From JAAURS01 sp044923475 (GTDB taxonomy: Bacteria; Cyanobacteriota; Cyanobacteriia; Thermosynechococcales; Thermosynechococcaceae): DNA of 64,000 nucleotides. Every line of letters begins with the position of its first letter. Position 1 is the stretch's first letter. Location of the stretch: the NCBI RefSeq assembly GCF_044923475.1, contig NZ_CP137338.1, forward strand, positions 4,898,001-4,962,000, read 5' to 3'. The notes below the pieces were generated by a model, which ran no database searches, was not told where the DNA came from, and saw only the letters and a list, made by a program, of their open reading frames with translations. The position numbers and the translations under genes are program-made. Below are positions 1 to 8,330 of this stretch, piece by piece.

Positions 1-526
1 TGGCGAGCTGGCTGACAACTGCCAGGGTTTCGCCAAAGGCCCGCACGTTGATGACGGGATTTTGGGGGTTGTTGTTGACATCTGTAATGGGTGCTAAGAC
101 CCAGTTGAGTCCGATGGCGAGGGCTTCCTGGGCAGTCGCGGCCCCCATTTCAACCGCGAGATGCAGGGCGGTTTCGGGATGGGTCTTGGCGATCGCCGCA
201 AGGGCCATGGGCGGTGGAAACCAAGTAGCTCCAGAAAAACGCTGGCCGACGCCTTCTTCGATATCGGCGGCCAGAAAGAGGGGTACTTTGGCCCAGTCTT
301 GAAGTTGCTGCGATCGCAAGGCAATTTCTGCCGCGCTTCCACCCAAGACAATGACGCCGCCCACGGCTAAATCCTGAAGATAGTGGCGCAGCGTATCGGC
401 TTTTGGCTCCCACGTCGGATATAGAATTTGATGGTCGAACAAATAGCCAGATGCGCGCACTACGAGCATTTGAGCCACTCGTTCCGCCAGGGTTAAGTCC
501 TGAAAGTCGGGCAGCAAATGGGTCAA
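1..526 (-). CDS. Glycoside hydrolase family 3 protein (NagZ-like), N-terminal part
   Basis: The minus-strand frame is open from a TTG at 526 to the window edge, so about 175 N-terminal residues are present and the C-terminus is missing. The protein starts LTHLLPDFQDLTLAERVAQM. It carries the family 3 TIM-barrel hallmarks: a VGGVIVLGG segment near residue 56, an ADIEEGVGQRF segment (the usual D-x-E-G-G-x-V-x-R strand) near residue 89, and an LAPITDVNNNPQNPVI segment. Family members are beta-N-acetylglucosaminidases or beta-glucosidases; the exact substrate cannot be read here. An in-frame TAG just upstream, which is the rbfA stop, leaves only this TTG as start. A GAGAGG ribosome-binding sequence lies about 8 nt before it. 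It follows rbfA by about 19 nt and is probably co-transcribed with it. Confidence 0.85.
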   Translation of the reverse strand, partial: MTHLLPDFQDLTLAERVAQMLVVRASGYLFDHQILYPTWEPKADTLRHYLQDLAVGGVIVLGGSAAEIALRSQQLQDWAKVPLFLAADIEEGVGQRFSGATWFPPPMALAAIAKTHPETALHLAVEMGAATAQEALAIGLNWVLAPITDVNNNPQNPVINVRAFGETLAVVSQLA

Positions 527-545
527 ACCGATCGCCTCTCTCTAG

Positions 546-965
546 CTAGACTTCAAGTTCTTTTGAATCGGACGATGGAGCGCCGACCTCAGTTTCAGAC
601 TCAGAAACGGGACGGTCTTGGGAAAGCTGTTCGATGAGCGTAATCACCCGCATTCCGCGCTCTAAAGACCGATCTTCTGCAAAACTAATTTCCGGCGTGC
701 GGCGAAGGTTCACCCGATGGCCGAGCTGTCCTCGGATATAGCCCGCTGCCGAGTGCAGTCCTTCCATCGTGGCAGCTCTGGCTTCATCGGTGCCGTAAAT
801 GCTGACAAAAACTTTGGCATGTTGGAGGTCGCCTGAAACGTCCACATCCGTAACGCTCACCATGCCGCTACCCACGCGCTCGTCCTTAATGCCGTGAAGC
901 AGCATCAGGCTAATCTCGCGCTTAATCAATTCCGAAACGCGAGAAACGCGTCGTCCTGTTGCCAT
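546..965 (-). CDS. rbfA: Ribosome-binding factor A
   Basis: A 139-residue protein with the RbfA KH-like fold: RRVSRVSELIKREISLML at the N-terminus, then the TDVDVSGDLQHAKVFVSI core near residues 39-56 and LRRTPEISF near 106. RbfA binds the 30S subunit and is needed for maturation of the 16S 5' end, especially in the cold. The length is normal for the family; a short acidic tail follows the domain. The ATG at 965 is the only reasonable start. The stop is followed 19 nt later by the family 3 glycoside hydrolase in the same direction, so the two probably share a transcript. Confidence 0.95.
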   Translation of the reverse strand: MATGRRVSRVSELIKREISLMLLHGIKDERVGSGMVSVTDVDVSGDLQHAKVFVSIYGTDEARAATMEGLHSAAGYIRGQLGHRVNLRRTPEISFAEDRSLERGMRVITLIEQLSQDRPVSESETEVGAPSSDSKELEV

Positions 966-1068
966 AATGTTCTACTTCTTCGCCCTTACGATGGCGATGC
1001 ATCAAAATTGTCGATTGCCCTAGACTAGTCTATCTCGCTCGCAAGGCAACTGAGGCATTCCTTCACGT

Positions 1069-1278
1069 TTAGACCGCATCGACGGACAGACCCAGCATGG
1101 CTTGCAGGGTCAAGGTCAGAAAAATGAAGCCGCTAATGAGGGCGCCGATCAGGGCGATCGCTGTCGTGGGGCGGCGCAGAAAGGGAATCAGCGGCTCAAT
1201 CGCATTCCAAAAGACCCCGACCACTAAGGCAATCAAATAGCGGGGATAGCGAGAGACATTTTCAAAAAACTCTTGCAT
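1069..1278 (-). CDS. ycf33: Ycf33/DUF751 small membrane protein
   Basis: A 69-residue protein starting MQEFFENVSRYPRYLIALVV. It has two hydrophobic segments (about 13-31 and 43-60) joined by a short polar loop with EPLIPFLRRP. This is the Ycf33 (DUF751) family, found only in oxygenic phototrophs and plastids and of unknown function. The frame extends upstream to an earlier ATG at 1329, but the added residues are not family-like, so the ATG at 1278 is chosen. The start lies head to head with the Dam-type methylase gene; the first ATG of that gene overlaps this start codon. Confidence 0.85.
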   Translation of the reverse strand: MQEFFENVSRYPRYLIALVVGVFWNAIEPLIPFLRRPTTAIALIGALISGFIFLTLTLQAMLGLSVDAV

Positions 1279-2199
1279 AGTCGTAAAGTAAAAAAATCTT
1301 TGCTGTCGCTTGGTTTGATTGTAACCCAAGCCGTTTCCTCCACTGCCCTACCCGACCCATCCACCTTGACTACTCCGCCAAGACCGTTCTTAAAGTGGGC
1401 TGGGGGCAAAAGCCGCCTCATCGCTCAATATCAGCCCTATCTACCGATCGACGTTCGAACCTACTACGAACCGTTTTTAGGCGGCGGGGCGCTGTTCTTT
1501 CACCTCAAGCCAGAGCGGGCGATGCTTTCGGATATCAATCCCGAGCTCGTCAACGTTTACACCTGCGTGCGGGATTGCGTCGAAGCCGTCATCGACGAGC
1601 TGGCGGATCATGCCGCTCGCCACAGCCAAACCTACTACTACCAAATCCGCGATCGCGAACCCGACTTACCTGCCGAAAAAGCAGCTCGATTGATTTATTT
1701 AAATAAAACTTGTTTTAACGGCCTTTACCGCGTCAATCGCCAGGGTCGATTTAACGTCCCGATGGGGCGATACAAAAATCCAAAAATTTGCGATCCAGAA
1801 TTACTCAGAGCCGCATCTATTGCCTTGCAAACGGCAACCTTAACCGAGGAACCTTTCGATCGAATCCTAAACCAGTCGCCCTCCGCACGAGATTTTGTGT
1901 ATTTCGATCCCCCCTATCACCCTCTCAGCGACACGAGCAACTTTACCGCTTACAGCCGCGTCGCCTTTGGGGAAACAGAGCAAATCCGTTTGCGCGATAC
2001 TTTTGCCGAGTTGGCCGAACGGGGCGTAAAAGTAGCTCTGTCCAACTCCGATTGCCCCTTTATCAGAGATCTATATCAAGCCTTCCCCATTCATCCGATT
2101 GCAGCGACAAGGGCCATCAATTCGCAGCCAGCCAAACGCGGAAAAATAGCTGAAATCCTGGTTACTTCCTATCCAAAAACTCAATTTTTGACAAATTAA
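1273..2199 (+). CDS. Dam-type (D12 class) DNA adenine methylase
   Basis: This is an N6-adenine DNA methyltransferase of the D12/Dam class. The AdoMet-binding motif FLKWAGGK lies at residues 39-46 (numbered from the ATG at 1273), a YYEPFLGGGALFF motif follows, and the catalytic DPPY is at about 212-215, followed by a typical target-recognition tail. Dam homologues methylate the adenine in GATC, which is also the core of the HIP1 octamer abundant here; the specificity is inferred, not seen. The first ATG overlaps the divergent ycf33 start, and residues 1-31 do not look like the family, so a TTG at 1366, eight residues before FLKW, is a credible real start. No restriction-endonuclease gene is adjacent, so it looks like an orphan methylase. 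Confidence 0.9.
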   Translation: MHSRKVKKSLLSLGLIVTQAVSSTALPDPSTLTTPPRPFLKWAGGKSRLIAQYQPYLPIDVRTYYEPFLGGGALFFHLKPERAMLSDINPELVNVYTCVRDCVEAVIDELADHAARHSQTYYYQIRDREPDLPAEKAARLIYLNKTCFNGLYRVNRQGRFNVPMGRYKNPKICDPELLRAASIALQTATLTEEPFDRILNQSPSARDFVYFDPPYHPLSDTSNFTAYSRVAFGETEQIRLRDTFAELAERGVKVALSNSDCPFIRDLYQAFPIHPIAATRAINSQPAKRGKIAEILVTSYPKTQFLTN

Positions 2200-2460
2200 T
2201 ATCTTATATTTTGAGAATATAAAATTCTAAATCCAATCGCAGGCCCAGTAAGTCCGTAAAATCCTTTTTAAGGATAATATTCTTCAAAAATATTATCGGG
2301 ACTCTCAGCGCGGGATAAGTTTTAGAAGTCCTGTCCGATTTCCTCTTGCACTCTGTTAAATGCCTCGGCTAAGCTTTAGGCAGCCGATTGGAGTATTGGA
2401 CGATACGGTTTGTTTGAGCTTCCCTTCAGCCGCAAGTGTTCACCCTTGACCTAATTGTGC
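2200..2460. other. AT-rich intergenic region with two overlapping small hairpins
   Basis: No gene is seen. The stretch is markedly richer in A and T than its neighbours. It holds a 6-bp hairpin ATCCTT/AAGGAT (2261-2275), overlapping by its last three bases a 9-bp hairpin GATAATATT/AATATTATC (2273-2297, 7-nt loop). The two share bases and cannot form together. Neither is followed by a T tract, so a classical terminator for the methylase gene is not clear. Confidence 0.5.
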
Positions 2461-3795
2461 ATGGCGATCGCATTAGCCCCTGAGCGTCAACAATTCTATT
2501 TCCCCAAGTGCTCTGCCGAACATCGGTTGATCCTGGCCTGTGCGAGATGTCAGCCAGATGAAGCTCTCATCAATCGCGTTCTTGACGATTGCGAATCGGC
2601 GCTAGACTGGGCGTCGATCATACAAACAGCAAACTGGCATGGCGTTTTGCCGTTAGTTTATCGAAATTTGTCCGGCATCGTGCCCGATCGCGTCCCGAAG
2701 GCAGTCTTGGGCCAGCTCATGAAGCGATACCTCACAAACTCGATACACAATCAGCGCCTGACGTCTACGCTCCAAGAATTGGTCGAGTTATTCAGAAGCC
2801 GCAGCATCCCCATCATGTTTTTCAAGGGGCCAGTTTTAGCGGAGATTGCCTACAGCAGCATTCATCTGCGCCGATTTAGCGATATTGACATGCTGGTTCG
2901 GGAAGGAGATGTCCCCGCCGTGCGTCAGATCCTGATAGAGCAAGGCTTTCAAACCAAAGAGCTCATTCTTGCGGCAATGCAAAAAGAGGATTCCGGCAGC
3001 GCAGCTCAGCCATCTTGGAATCGCAGCCTTTCGCCTCCAGAAACCCTCGCAAACGTCAGCCTTGCCAAAGCGGAAATGCGGCATTCTGGGGAGGAAATGT
3101 TTATCCACAAGCAGAGTTCCGTGACCGTAGACCTTCACTGGCAGCTCATGCCCAACTATTTCCCCGTCGCGTTTGACCTCGATCGAATTTGGCTCGCGCG
3201 CCAGCCCTTTATCGTAGACCGCACCGAACTGGAGAGCTTCAATCCCCAAGACTTGCTGCTGTATCTCTGCGCCCACGGCAGCAAAGAACTATGGCGGAAC
3301 TTGATTTGGGTTTGCGATGTTGCCGAAGTGGTGCGGGTTTATCCAGATCTACCTTGGTTAGACCTGTGGCAAACAGCTAAAACGCTTGGCATCGAGCGGA
3401 TGTTTCTCGTCGGCTTAGCGCTCGCCCACGAACTGCTGGATATGCCTTTACCGCAACCCCTTCAGGACCCAGTGCTCCATCGTGCTGCCATCCAAGATCT
3501 CCTTGAGATCTTTAAGCGACGTATTTTTACAGACATCGATACCCTGATCGAACACCAAGAAACCGGATTCTGGCTATTTCACAATCCGCTGCATCTCAAG
3601 CTGCGCGATCGCCTCCGCGACCGCATGCCTCAATACTGGCTGACCTTACGCTTTATCGTCACGCCCAACGCGGAAGATCGGCAGTTTTTGAACTTACCGA
3701 AAGCGCTCTACCTGCTGCATTACCTGGTGCGCCCGATTCGGATCTTGTTTAAATGGATGATGTTACGCAAACAGTCAACCCCCCTCAAAAACTAA
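2461..3795 (+). CDS. Nucleotidyltransferase-fold protein (NTP_transf_5 type)
   Basis: A 444-residue protein of the uncharacterised nucleotidyltransferase family NTP_transf_5. The N-terminal ~110 residues are helical. The signature follows: IPIMFFKG at 117-123 and RRFSDIDMLV at 137-146, where D141 and D143 form the metal-binding DxD-like pair. A VTVDLHWQLM segment, typical of these proteins, comes later. Relatives occur in polysaccharide and natural-product loci and as stand-alone cyanobacterial genes; the substrate is unknown. A TTG six bases upstream (2455) is also possible, but the ATG at 2461 is preferred. It converges on the J-domain/pentapeptide gene, with only 33 nt between the two stops. 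Confidence 0.75.
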   Translation: MAIALAPERQQFYFPKCSAEHRLILACARCQPDEALINRVLDDCESALDWASIIQTANWHGVLPLVYRNLSGIVPDRVPKAVLGQLMKRYLTNSIHNQRLTSTLQELVELFRSRSIPIMFFKGPVLAEIAYSSIHLRRFSDIDMLVREGDVPAVRQILIEQGFQTKELILAAMQKEDSGSAAQPSWNRSLSPPETLANVSLAKAEMRHSGEEMFIHKQSSVTVDLHWQLMPNYFPVAFDLDRIWLARQPFIVDRTELESFNPQDLLLYLCAHGSKELWRNLIWVCDVAEVVRVYPDLPWLDLWQTAKTLGIERMFLVGLALAHELLDMPLPQPLQDPVLHRAAIQDLLEIFKRRIFTDIDTLIEHQETGFWLFHNPLHLKLRDRLRDRMPQYWLTLRFIVTPNAEDRQFLNLPKALYLLHYLVRPIRILFKWMMLRKQSTPLKN

Positions 3796-3828
3796 CGTCT
3801 AGCTCGGTTTTCCGCGCCCAACATCGCG

Positions 3829-4593
3829 CTAGTCGTGAACTGCCCCATTAGGCAAGATCGTGCCCGTGAGAATTGCGCCCGTCAACTTAACCATCACGCG
3901 ATCGCCCGTCCCCATTTTGGCACCCGTCAGGTTGGCGTAACTCAAATTGGCCCCGCTGAGGTCGGCCCCGACCAAATTGACCTGACGCAGGTCTGCGTGG
4001 CTGAGGTTAGCACCCAGCAAATTTGCCCGAAATAAATTGGCGCGGCATAGAATCGCGTAGGACAGGTCGATATTGTGCAAAAACGAGTCCTGAAGGTTGG
4101 CTTCTGTCAAGTCCGCATGGCTTAAGTTGCGACCGGCCAGATCCTTTTCGCGAAGGTCGGCACCGCGCAAGTTGGCATTACTCATGTCCGGCGAAGCAGG
4201 TCTCTGATGCGCTGCCGCACGAGGGGGGGCTTGAGGGGGCGGACGATAGTAGGTGGTAGATTGCGCCCTAGGGGGCGGTTTGGGGGCAGCAGAACTGGCT
4301 GCTGGCCGCGAATGAGCGGCAGAACTGGCCGCTCGCGAATGCGGATGGGCGCGAGCCTGAGCGGCAGCAGGCTGGGGGGCCGCGCCGTTTTTATGATGCG
4401 ATCGCAGGGCATCGCGAGCCGCATTGATTTCTTGCAGCTTCTGAAGAGCTTTTTGGTGGAGCCGTTCGTTTTCTTGAGGAATGCGATCTGGGTGCCAGAT
4501 AAACACCAAATCTTTATAAGCCTGGTTGATGTCAGTCAGTGACGCGCCAGGCTGAAGCTCTAGGACTCGATAATGATGGTCTAGGGAGGTCAT
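3829..4593 (-). CDS. J-domain plus pentapeptide-repeat protein
   Basis: A 254-residue fusion. Residues about 5-65 form a DnaJ J-domain (HYRVLELQPGASLTDINQAY, with the HPD triad in IWHPDRIPQ) that should stimulate an Hsp70 ATPase. A low-complexity linker rich in Ala, Pro, Arg and His follows (about 70-135). The C-terminal ~100 residues are pentapeptide repeats of the A(D/N)Lxx type, which fold as a right-handed quadrilateral beta-helix. The frame runs further upstream, but the ATG at 4593 sits exactly before the J-domain and is used here. It lies 61 nt downstream of pyrE in the same direction. The client recruited by the repeat domain is unknown. Confidence 0.85.
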   Translation of the reverse strand: MTSLDHHYRVLELQPGASLTDINQAYKDLVFIWHPDRIPQENERLHQKALQKLQEINAARDALRSHHKNGAAPQPAAAQARAHPHSRAASSAAHSRPAASSAAPKPPPRAQSTTYYRPPPQAPPRAAAHQRPASPDMSNANLRGADLREKDLAGRNLSHADLTEANLQDSFLHNIDLSYAILCRANLFRANLLGANLSHADLRQVNLVGADLSGANLSYANLTGAKMGTGDRVMVKLTGAILTGTILPNGAVHD

Positions 4594-4654
4594 GCTTGAT
4601 ATTATGTCGCATTCGCAGCCAGCTCGTAAGGGCGCAATGCCTGAACCCCTATCT

Positions 4655-5257
4655 TTAGGATTGCAGACTTTGCCATCGCTGTTGCAGATCTGGAATGGCA
4701 AATAAAGCCTTGAAGTCCAGACCTGCTTCCTGATAGAGCTTTGCACCACCCTGCTCTCGATCCACCAGCGCCAATACCTGGCTCACCTCGTAACCGACAT
4801 CTCGGAGACGATGCACGGCTTTGAGCGCCGACTGTCCCGTCGTCACCACGTCTTCGATGACGGCAACGGTGCTACCCGTTGGAGGTAATGGGCCTTCAAT
4901 GTAGGCTTGCGTTCCATGCCCCTTTGCTTCTTTGCGAATAATCAGACCCGGTATCGGGGATCCTGCATAGGCCGACACGACACTGATAGCACTCACCATC
5001 GGATCGGCACCGAGGGTCAACCCCGCAACGGCCTGAGTCTGGGGCGACAGCTCTTGGAGCAGCAGACGGCCTAGGGCGATCGCGCCAATGGGATCTAGCG
5101 TCACCAGTTTGCCGTTGATGTAATAGGCACTCTTTTGCCCGGAAGAGAGCGTAAAATCTCCCTCCTTGTATGCCTTGGTACAGAGCAAATCCAACAAAGT
5201 CTGCCGGAGTTCGTCGAGAGAGGCGGTTGCTAGAGAAGCGCTGTTAAGTTGAACCAT
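4655..5257 (-). CDS. pyrE: Orotate phosphoribosyltransferase
   Basis: A 200-residue type I phosphoribosyltransferase that makes orotidine 5'-phosphate from orotate and PRPP in pyrimidine synthesis. Visible motifs are FTLSSGQKSAYYINGK (orotate/PRPP side) near residue 36, KEAKGHGTQAYIEG (the flexible catalytic loop) near 110, and the PRPP-binding VIEDVVTTGQSAL near 133. The length is normal. The ATG at 5257 fits the family start. The upstream side is divergent from a small secreted-protein gene, so the promoter lies in the ~100-nt gap between them. Confidence 0.95.
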   Translation of the reverse strand: MVQLNSASLATASLDELRQTLLDLLCTKAYKEGDFTLSSGQKSAYYINGKLVTLDPIGAIALGRLLLQELSPQTQAVAGLTLGADPMVSAISVVSAYAGSPIPGLIIRKEAKGHGTQAYIEGPLPPTGSTVAVIEDVVTTGQSALKAVHRLRDVGYEVSQVLALVDREQGGAKLYQEAGLDFKALFAIPDLQQRWQSLQS

Positions 5258-5364
5258 TCAAAAACGTACCTTGTCATGCGTCTATAGCTCACCTGAAAAT
5301 GTTTTATCTGTTTTGCAGAATGGGTAAGCTAGGATCTATCAGATTAGCGTATAGGGAGTCAGGT

Positions 5365-5727
5365 ATGTTTTATCAGCAGGCAAGTCGCTCGTTGTTTTGG
5401 GGTTTGGTGACCGTCGGCGCGTTCTCTTGCGTACCCGCGATCGCCCAAGAAGCGGTCGTCAGCCCAACGCTGAGTCAGCCCTCTGCCTTTGAAGCCGTCG
5501 ATCGCGCGGCTAAAGCAGATACCTTCTGGACAGAAACCACCCTGCTCAACGATGCCAAAGATTCATTTTTTATCGAAGCAAATGAGGCTCGCATTCAAAA
5601 ACGAGCGCGACGATTTGAAGGCATATACCTAGACCTCATGAAGCAACAGACCGAAAGCTCCCCGATCGTACGCACCCAAGATATTTCCAATACCTTCGAC
5701 ACGTCTTTGCTCGAACTCCAGAAATAG
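5365..5727 (+). CDS. Small secreted protein of unknown function
   Basis: A 120-residue protein beginning MFYQQASRSLFWGLVTVGAF, followed by a VPAIAQ signal-peptidase site around residues 22-27. The mature part is soluble and charged, with Trp in DTFWTETTLLNDAKDSFFIE and an Arg-rich helix (ARIQKRARRFEGIY). No family is recognised. An ATG at 5299 would add 22 residues before the signal peptide and is less likely; the chosen start has an AGGGAG sequence 8-10 nt upstream. It probably has its own promoter, divergent from pyrE. Confidence 0.6.
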   Translation: MFYQQASRSLFWGLVTVGAFSCVPAIAQEAVVSPTLSQPSAFEAVDRAAKADTFWTETTLLNDAKDSFFIEANEARIQKRARRFEGIYLDLMKQQTESSPIVRTQDISNTFDTSLLELQK

Positions 5728-5792
5728 AGCGCGCGCCATCCCACCCGCAGAACGGAGAAGAATTGGCGCTTGCATTGCACGTCAAATCAAAA

Positions 5793-5865
5793 TCCAGGGT
5801 GCAGGAGTTGAACCTGCCTTGCGCGAATTATGAGTTCGCTGCCTCAACCGCTCGGCCAACCCTGG
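5793..5865 (-). tRNA. tRNA with CAT anticodon, probably tRNA-Ile2 (lysidine) or elongator Met
   Basis: A complete 73-nt cloverleaf on the minus strand: acceptor stem CCAGGGT/ACCCTGG, D arm GCC...GGC, anticodon stem GCGAA/TTCGC around CTCATAA, T arm GCAGG TTCAACT CCTGC, discriminator A. The anticodon is CAT. The 1-72 pair is C-G, so this is not the initiator tRNA, which has an unpaired 1-72. The D arm and the CTCATAA loop resemble tRNA-Ile2, whose CAT is converted to lysidine-AT to read AUA, but elongator Met cannot be excluded from sequence alone. CCA is not encoded. Confidence 0.9.
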
Positions 5866-6051
5866 GGGGCAGTCGTTTAGGGCGATGCTGCATTTCCCTC
5901 AAGCACGAGCGCCTCGCACCTCAAGGAGCAGCAATGTATCGTCGCACAAAACCATCATATCTGGTATAGTCCAAATTTAGCGAGACACTGCTGCTCGGGC
6001 AACAGGGTCTTCTAAGGCATCGACCGTATCATTTAAAAGTGGTTTTGAGTT

Positions 6052-6774
6052 GTGAAGGTAAACCAGCTCCTTCAAAAGGCGTCTTCTTCAGTCGGGCAAC
6101 TTCGTCAAGATCCGTCCGTTCGATTGACGCTATACCTCTTGTTCGGGGTCGTCATGCTCGGGGTCCTCAGTGCTTTAGCCGGGTATCTATTCGGCCACGA
6201 ATCGCTGAAGGGTGTGACTCAACCCAATATGAACCCTTTCACAGCCTCTGCTCAAGGGCAGTACCCTCGCGAAGGCAGCTATTTACTCAAGGAAAGCGAC
6301 ATTCTGGCTAAGGTAGAGCGAGAAACCAAGGGTATCTCGAAGGCGAGCGAGCCAAAGAAGCCGGAGCAAGCCAAGAAAGAGGCTAAGGCGTCCCCTTCAC
6401 CCTCGCCTGACAAAAACCAACAGACGTCTCTGCCAATCTCCGTGCAGTCTGAAGGGATGCGGCTGGAGGTTCGCGCTTTAACGGTTGCAGGCGATGAGAT
6501 AACGTTAGACGTGGGGATGCGGAATGAAGGCACAAAGGAAGTTCAGTTTCTATACGATTTTTTAGACCTTTCAGACGACCAGTCTCAGGTATTAAGTTCT
6601 GAGGTAAAGGGTTTGCCTACTAAGTTTCCACCCAAGAGCGAGACATATAGCGGTGTTATCAAGGTGTCTGGGGTGCCGCAAAATTCGATTAAATGGTTTT
6701 CTTTAGGGCTTGCAGATTACCCCGACCAAAAGGTCGAACTGAAGATTCCTAAAATCTTTATCGAGAAAAAGTAA
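6052..6774 (+). CDS. Membrane-anchored protein with C-terminal Ig-like domain, unknown
   Basis: A 240-residue protein starting with GTG. One transmembrane segment lies near residues 25-45 (LYLLFGVVMLGVLSALAGYL). A Lys/Glu/Pro/Ser-rich linker follows at about 95-125, then a C-terminal ~110-residue beta-rich domain with the pattern LEVRALTVAGDEITLDVGMRNEG, which resembles DUF4352-type immunoglobulin-like folds. The predicted topology is N-in, with the beta domain outside the cytoplasm. No enzyme motif is visible and no firm family is assigned. A strong hairpin follows the stop. Confidence 0.6.
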   Translation: MKVNQLLQKASSSVGQLRQDPSVRLTLYLLFGVVMLGVLSALAGYLFGHESLKGVTQPNMNPFTASAQGQYPREGSYLLKESDILAKVERETKGISKASEPKKPEQAKKEAKASPSPSPDKNQQTSLPISVQSEGMRLEVRALTVAGDEITLDVGMRNEGTKEVQFLYDFLDLSDDQSQVLSSEVKGLPTKFPPKSETYSGVIKVSGVPQNSIKWFSLGLADYPDQKVELKIPKIFIEKK

Positions 6775-6780
6775 GGCGAT

Positions 6781-6813
6781 CGATGGGCAAAACAACCTCT
6801 TTTTTGCCCATCG
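6781..6813 (+). terminator. Hairpin after the Ig-like membrane protein gene
   Basis: A perfect 12-bp stem CGATGGGCAAAA/TTTTGCCCATCG with a 9-nt loop lies 7 nt after the stop at 6774. The descending arm contains TTTT, but no T tract follows, so termination is likely but not certain. The next gene starts at 6842. Confidence 0.6.
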
Positions 6814-6841
6814 TTACATCAGCAAGTAGGTATTCTGGGCG

Positions 6842-8209
6842 ATGCTACCTCAATCCGAGGTGTTTTCAAGACTTTTAACTATTTTGCTGCTGATCGCAAT
6901 CAATGCATTTTTTGTGGCAGCCGAATTTTCGGTGGTTTCTGTGCGGCAAACACGCATTCAACAGTTGGTGCAGGAGGGGGACCTTCAGGCCAGGACGGTC
7001 CAGAATCTTCAGCGCGATCTCGAACGGCTCTTGTCTACAACTCAAATCGGCATCACGCTCTCTAGCTTGGCCCTGGGGTGGATTGGGGAAAAGGCGATCG
7101 CCCAAATGCTGTTTGGCTGGATGAATGCGACTCGAATTGCGCCCGACATGCGGAACTGGGTGGCCCATGCCTTTGCCATTCCAGTGGCGTTTATGGCGAT
7201 CGCCTATCTCCAGATCGTATTGGGAGAGTTATTTCCAAAAACCCTCGCCTTGGCCTACTCGGAAAAGCTGGCTAGGGTTTTAGGCCCCATCAGCCTCAGC
7301 ATTTCGCGTTTATTTACGCCGCTGGTTTGGGTCTTAAACCAGTCCAATCGCCTTTTGTTGAGGTTATTTCGGGTGCCAGTCGTCCAAGACAATACCTTCA
7401 ACACCGTGACCGCCAAAGAGCTTCAACTCATCCTCGAGTCGTCTTCCGAGCAAAGCGACCTTCAGGAGGAGGAACGGGAACTCCTCAGAAACGTGTTTGA
7501 GTCTGGCGAAGTCTTGGTGGAAGAAGTGATGGTACCCCGCACCAGTATCAACCCCATTGAGGCCCAATCGACCCTGCAGGAATTTTTAGAAGAAGTCTCC
7601 AAAACCGGGCATGACTACTATCCGGTGATTGACGAATCCCTCGACCAAATTCGCGGAACGCTCTACTACAAGGACGTCGTGCGCGAATTGCCGTTTCATT
7701 CCTTGGACTTCAACGCCTCGATTCAGCCTTGGATTCAAACTGCCTGGTTTGTCCCGGAGGGAACGCCCATCCAAAACGTACTGCAAATGATGCAGAAGTA
7801 TAAGTTGGGCGTCATTATGGTCCGGGAAAGTGAGTTCAACGGAACGGCAGGCTTGGTGACGCTTCAGGATTTAATCCGAGCCATCATCGGAATTGAGGAC
7901 GAAGCCCTTTCCCCTGAGGAGGAATCCATTACGGAGCAAGACAACCACACGTTCGTCATTCAAGCCCAAACGGATCTAGAGGCAATCAACGAACAGTTAG
8001 GCATCCAGCTGCCCATTCTAGAAGATTATCAAACGCTGGGGGGGTTTATTATGTTCCACCTCCAAAGAATCCCAGAGACAGGGGAGCTGTTTCACTACGA
8101 AAATCTTGAGATTAAAATTCTGTCGGCGCAGGGACCTCGAATCGGTCAAGTCCTCATCCACATTGCAGATCTCCCGGACACCTTCATCCCGGAATCGGAC
8201 GTAAATTGA
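6842..8209 (+). CDS. CNNM/CorC-type (HlyC/CorC) membrane protein
   Basis: A 455-residue member of the CNNM/CorC family. DUF21 membrane segments span about residues 1-185 with the conserved NAFFVAAEFSVVSVR and ITLSSLALGWIGE motifs. A CBS pair lies at about 220-330 (VMVPRTSINPIE, YPVIDE), and a CorC_HlyC domain at about 370-445 (LPILEDYQTLGGFIM). Relatives are linked to Mg2+ and Co2+ homeostasis or efflux. The 'hemolysin' name is historical. It is monocistronic here and converges on the glutathione peroxidase gene, with a hairpin between them. Confidence 0.9.
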   Translation: MLPQSEVFSRLLTILLLIAINAFFVAAEFSVVSVRQTRIQQLVQEGDLQARTVQNLQRDLERLLSTTQIGITLSSLALGWIGEKAIAQMLFGWMNATRIAPDMRNWVAHAFAIPVAFMAIAYLQIVLGELFPKTLALAYSEKLARVLGPISLSISRLFTPLVWVLNQSNRLLLRLFRVPVVQDNTFNTVTAKELQLILESSSEQSDLQEEERELLRNVFESGEVLVEEVMVPRTSINPIEAQSTLQEFLEEVSKTGHDYYPVIDESLDQIRGTLYYKDVVRELPFHSLDFNASIQPWIQTAWFVPEGTPIQNVLQMMQKYKLGVIMVRESEFNGTAGLVTLQDLIRAIIGIEDEALSPEEESITEQDNHTFVIQAQTDLEAINEQLGIQLPILEDYQTLGGFIMFHLQRIPETGELFHYENLEIKILSAQGPRIGQVLIHIADLPDTFIPESDVN

Positions 8210-8243
8210 GATTAGAACTTTAGGCTTGCGCAACTCAACCGTA

Positions 8244-8263
8244 ACGATAGGCTGACCTATCGT
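8244..8263. terminator. Bidirectional hairpin between convergent genes
   Basis: A perfect 8-bp stem ACGATAGG/CCTATCGT with a CTGA tetraloop sits between the converging CNNM/CorC gene (ends 8209) and the glutathione peroxidase gene (ends 8331). No T tract is obvious on either side, so its role as a shared terminator rests on position. Confidence 0.5.
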
Positions 8264-8330
8264 CGAAGAAAAAGCATCGCTCCTACTGCTTGGATTCAAT
8301 CCCTTCTCGAAAACCGCTATTTAACAACTG

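Noticed and set aside
5793..5865. Initiator tRNA-fMet, because of the CAT anticodon and CTCATAA loop
   Set aside because: Position 1-72 is a C-G pair and the D arm is unlike initiator tRNAs.
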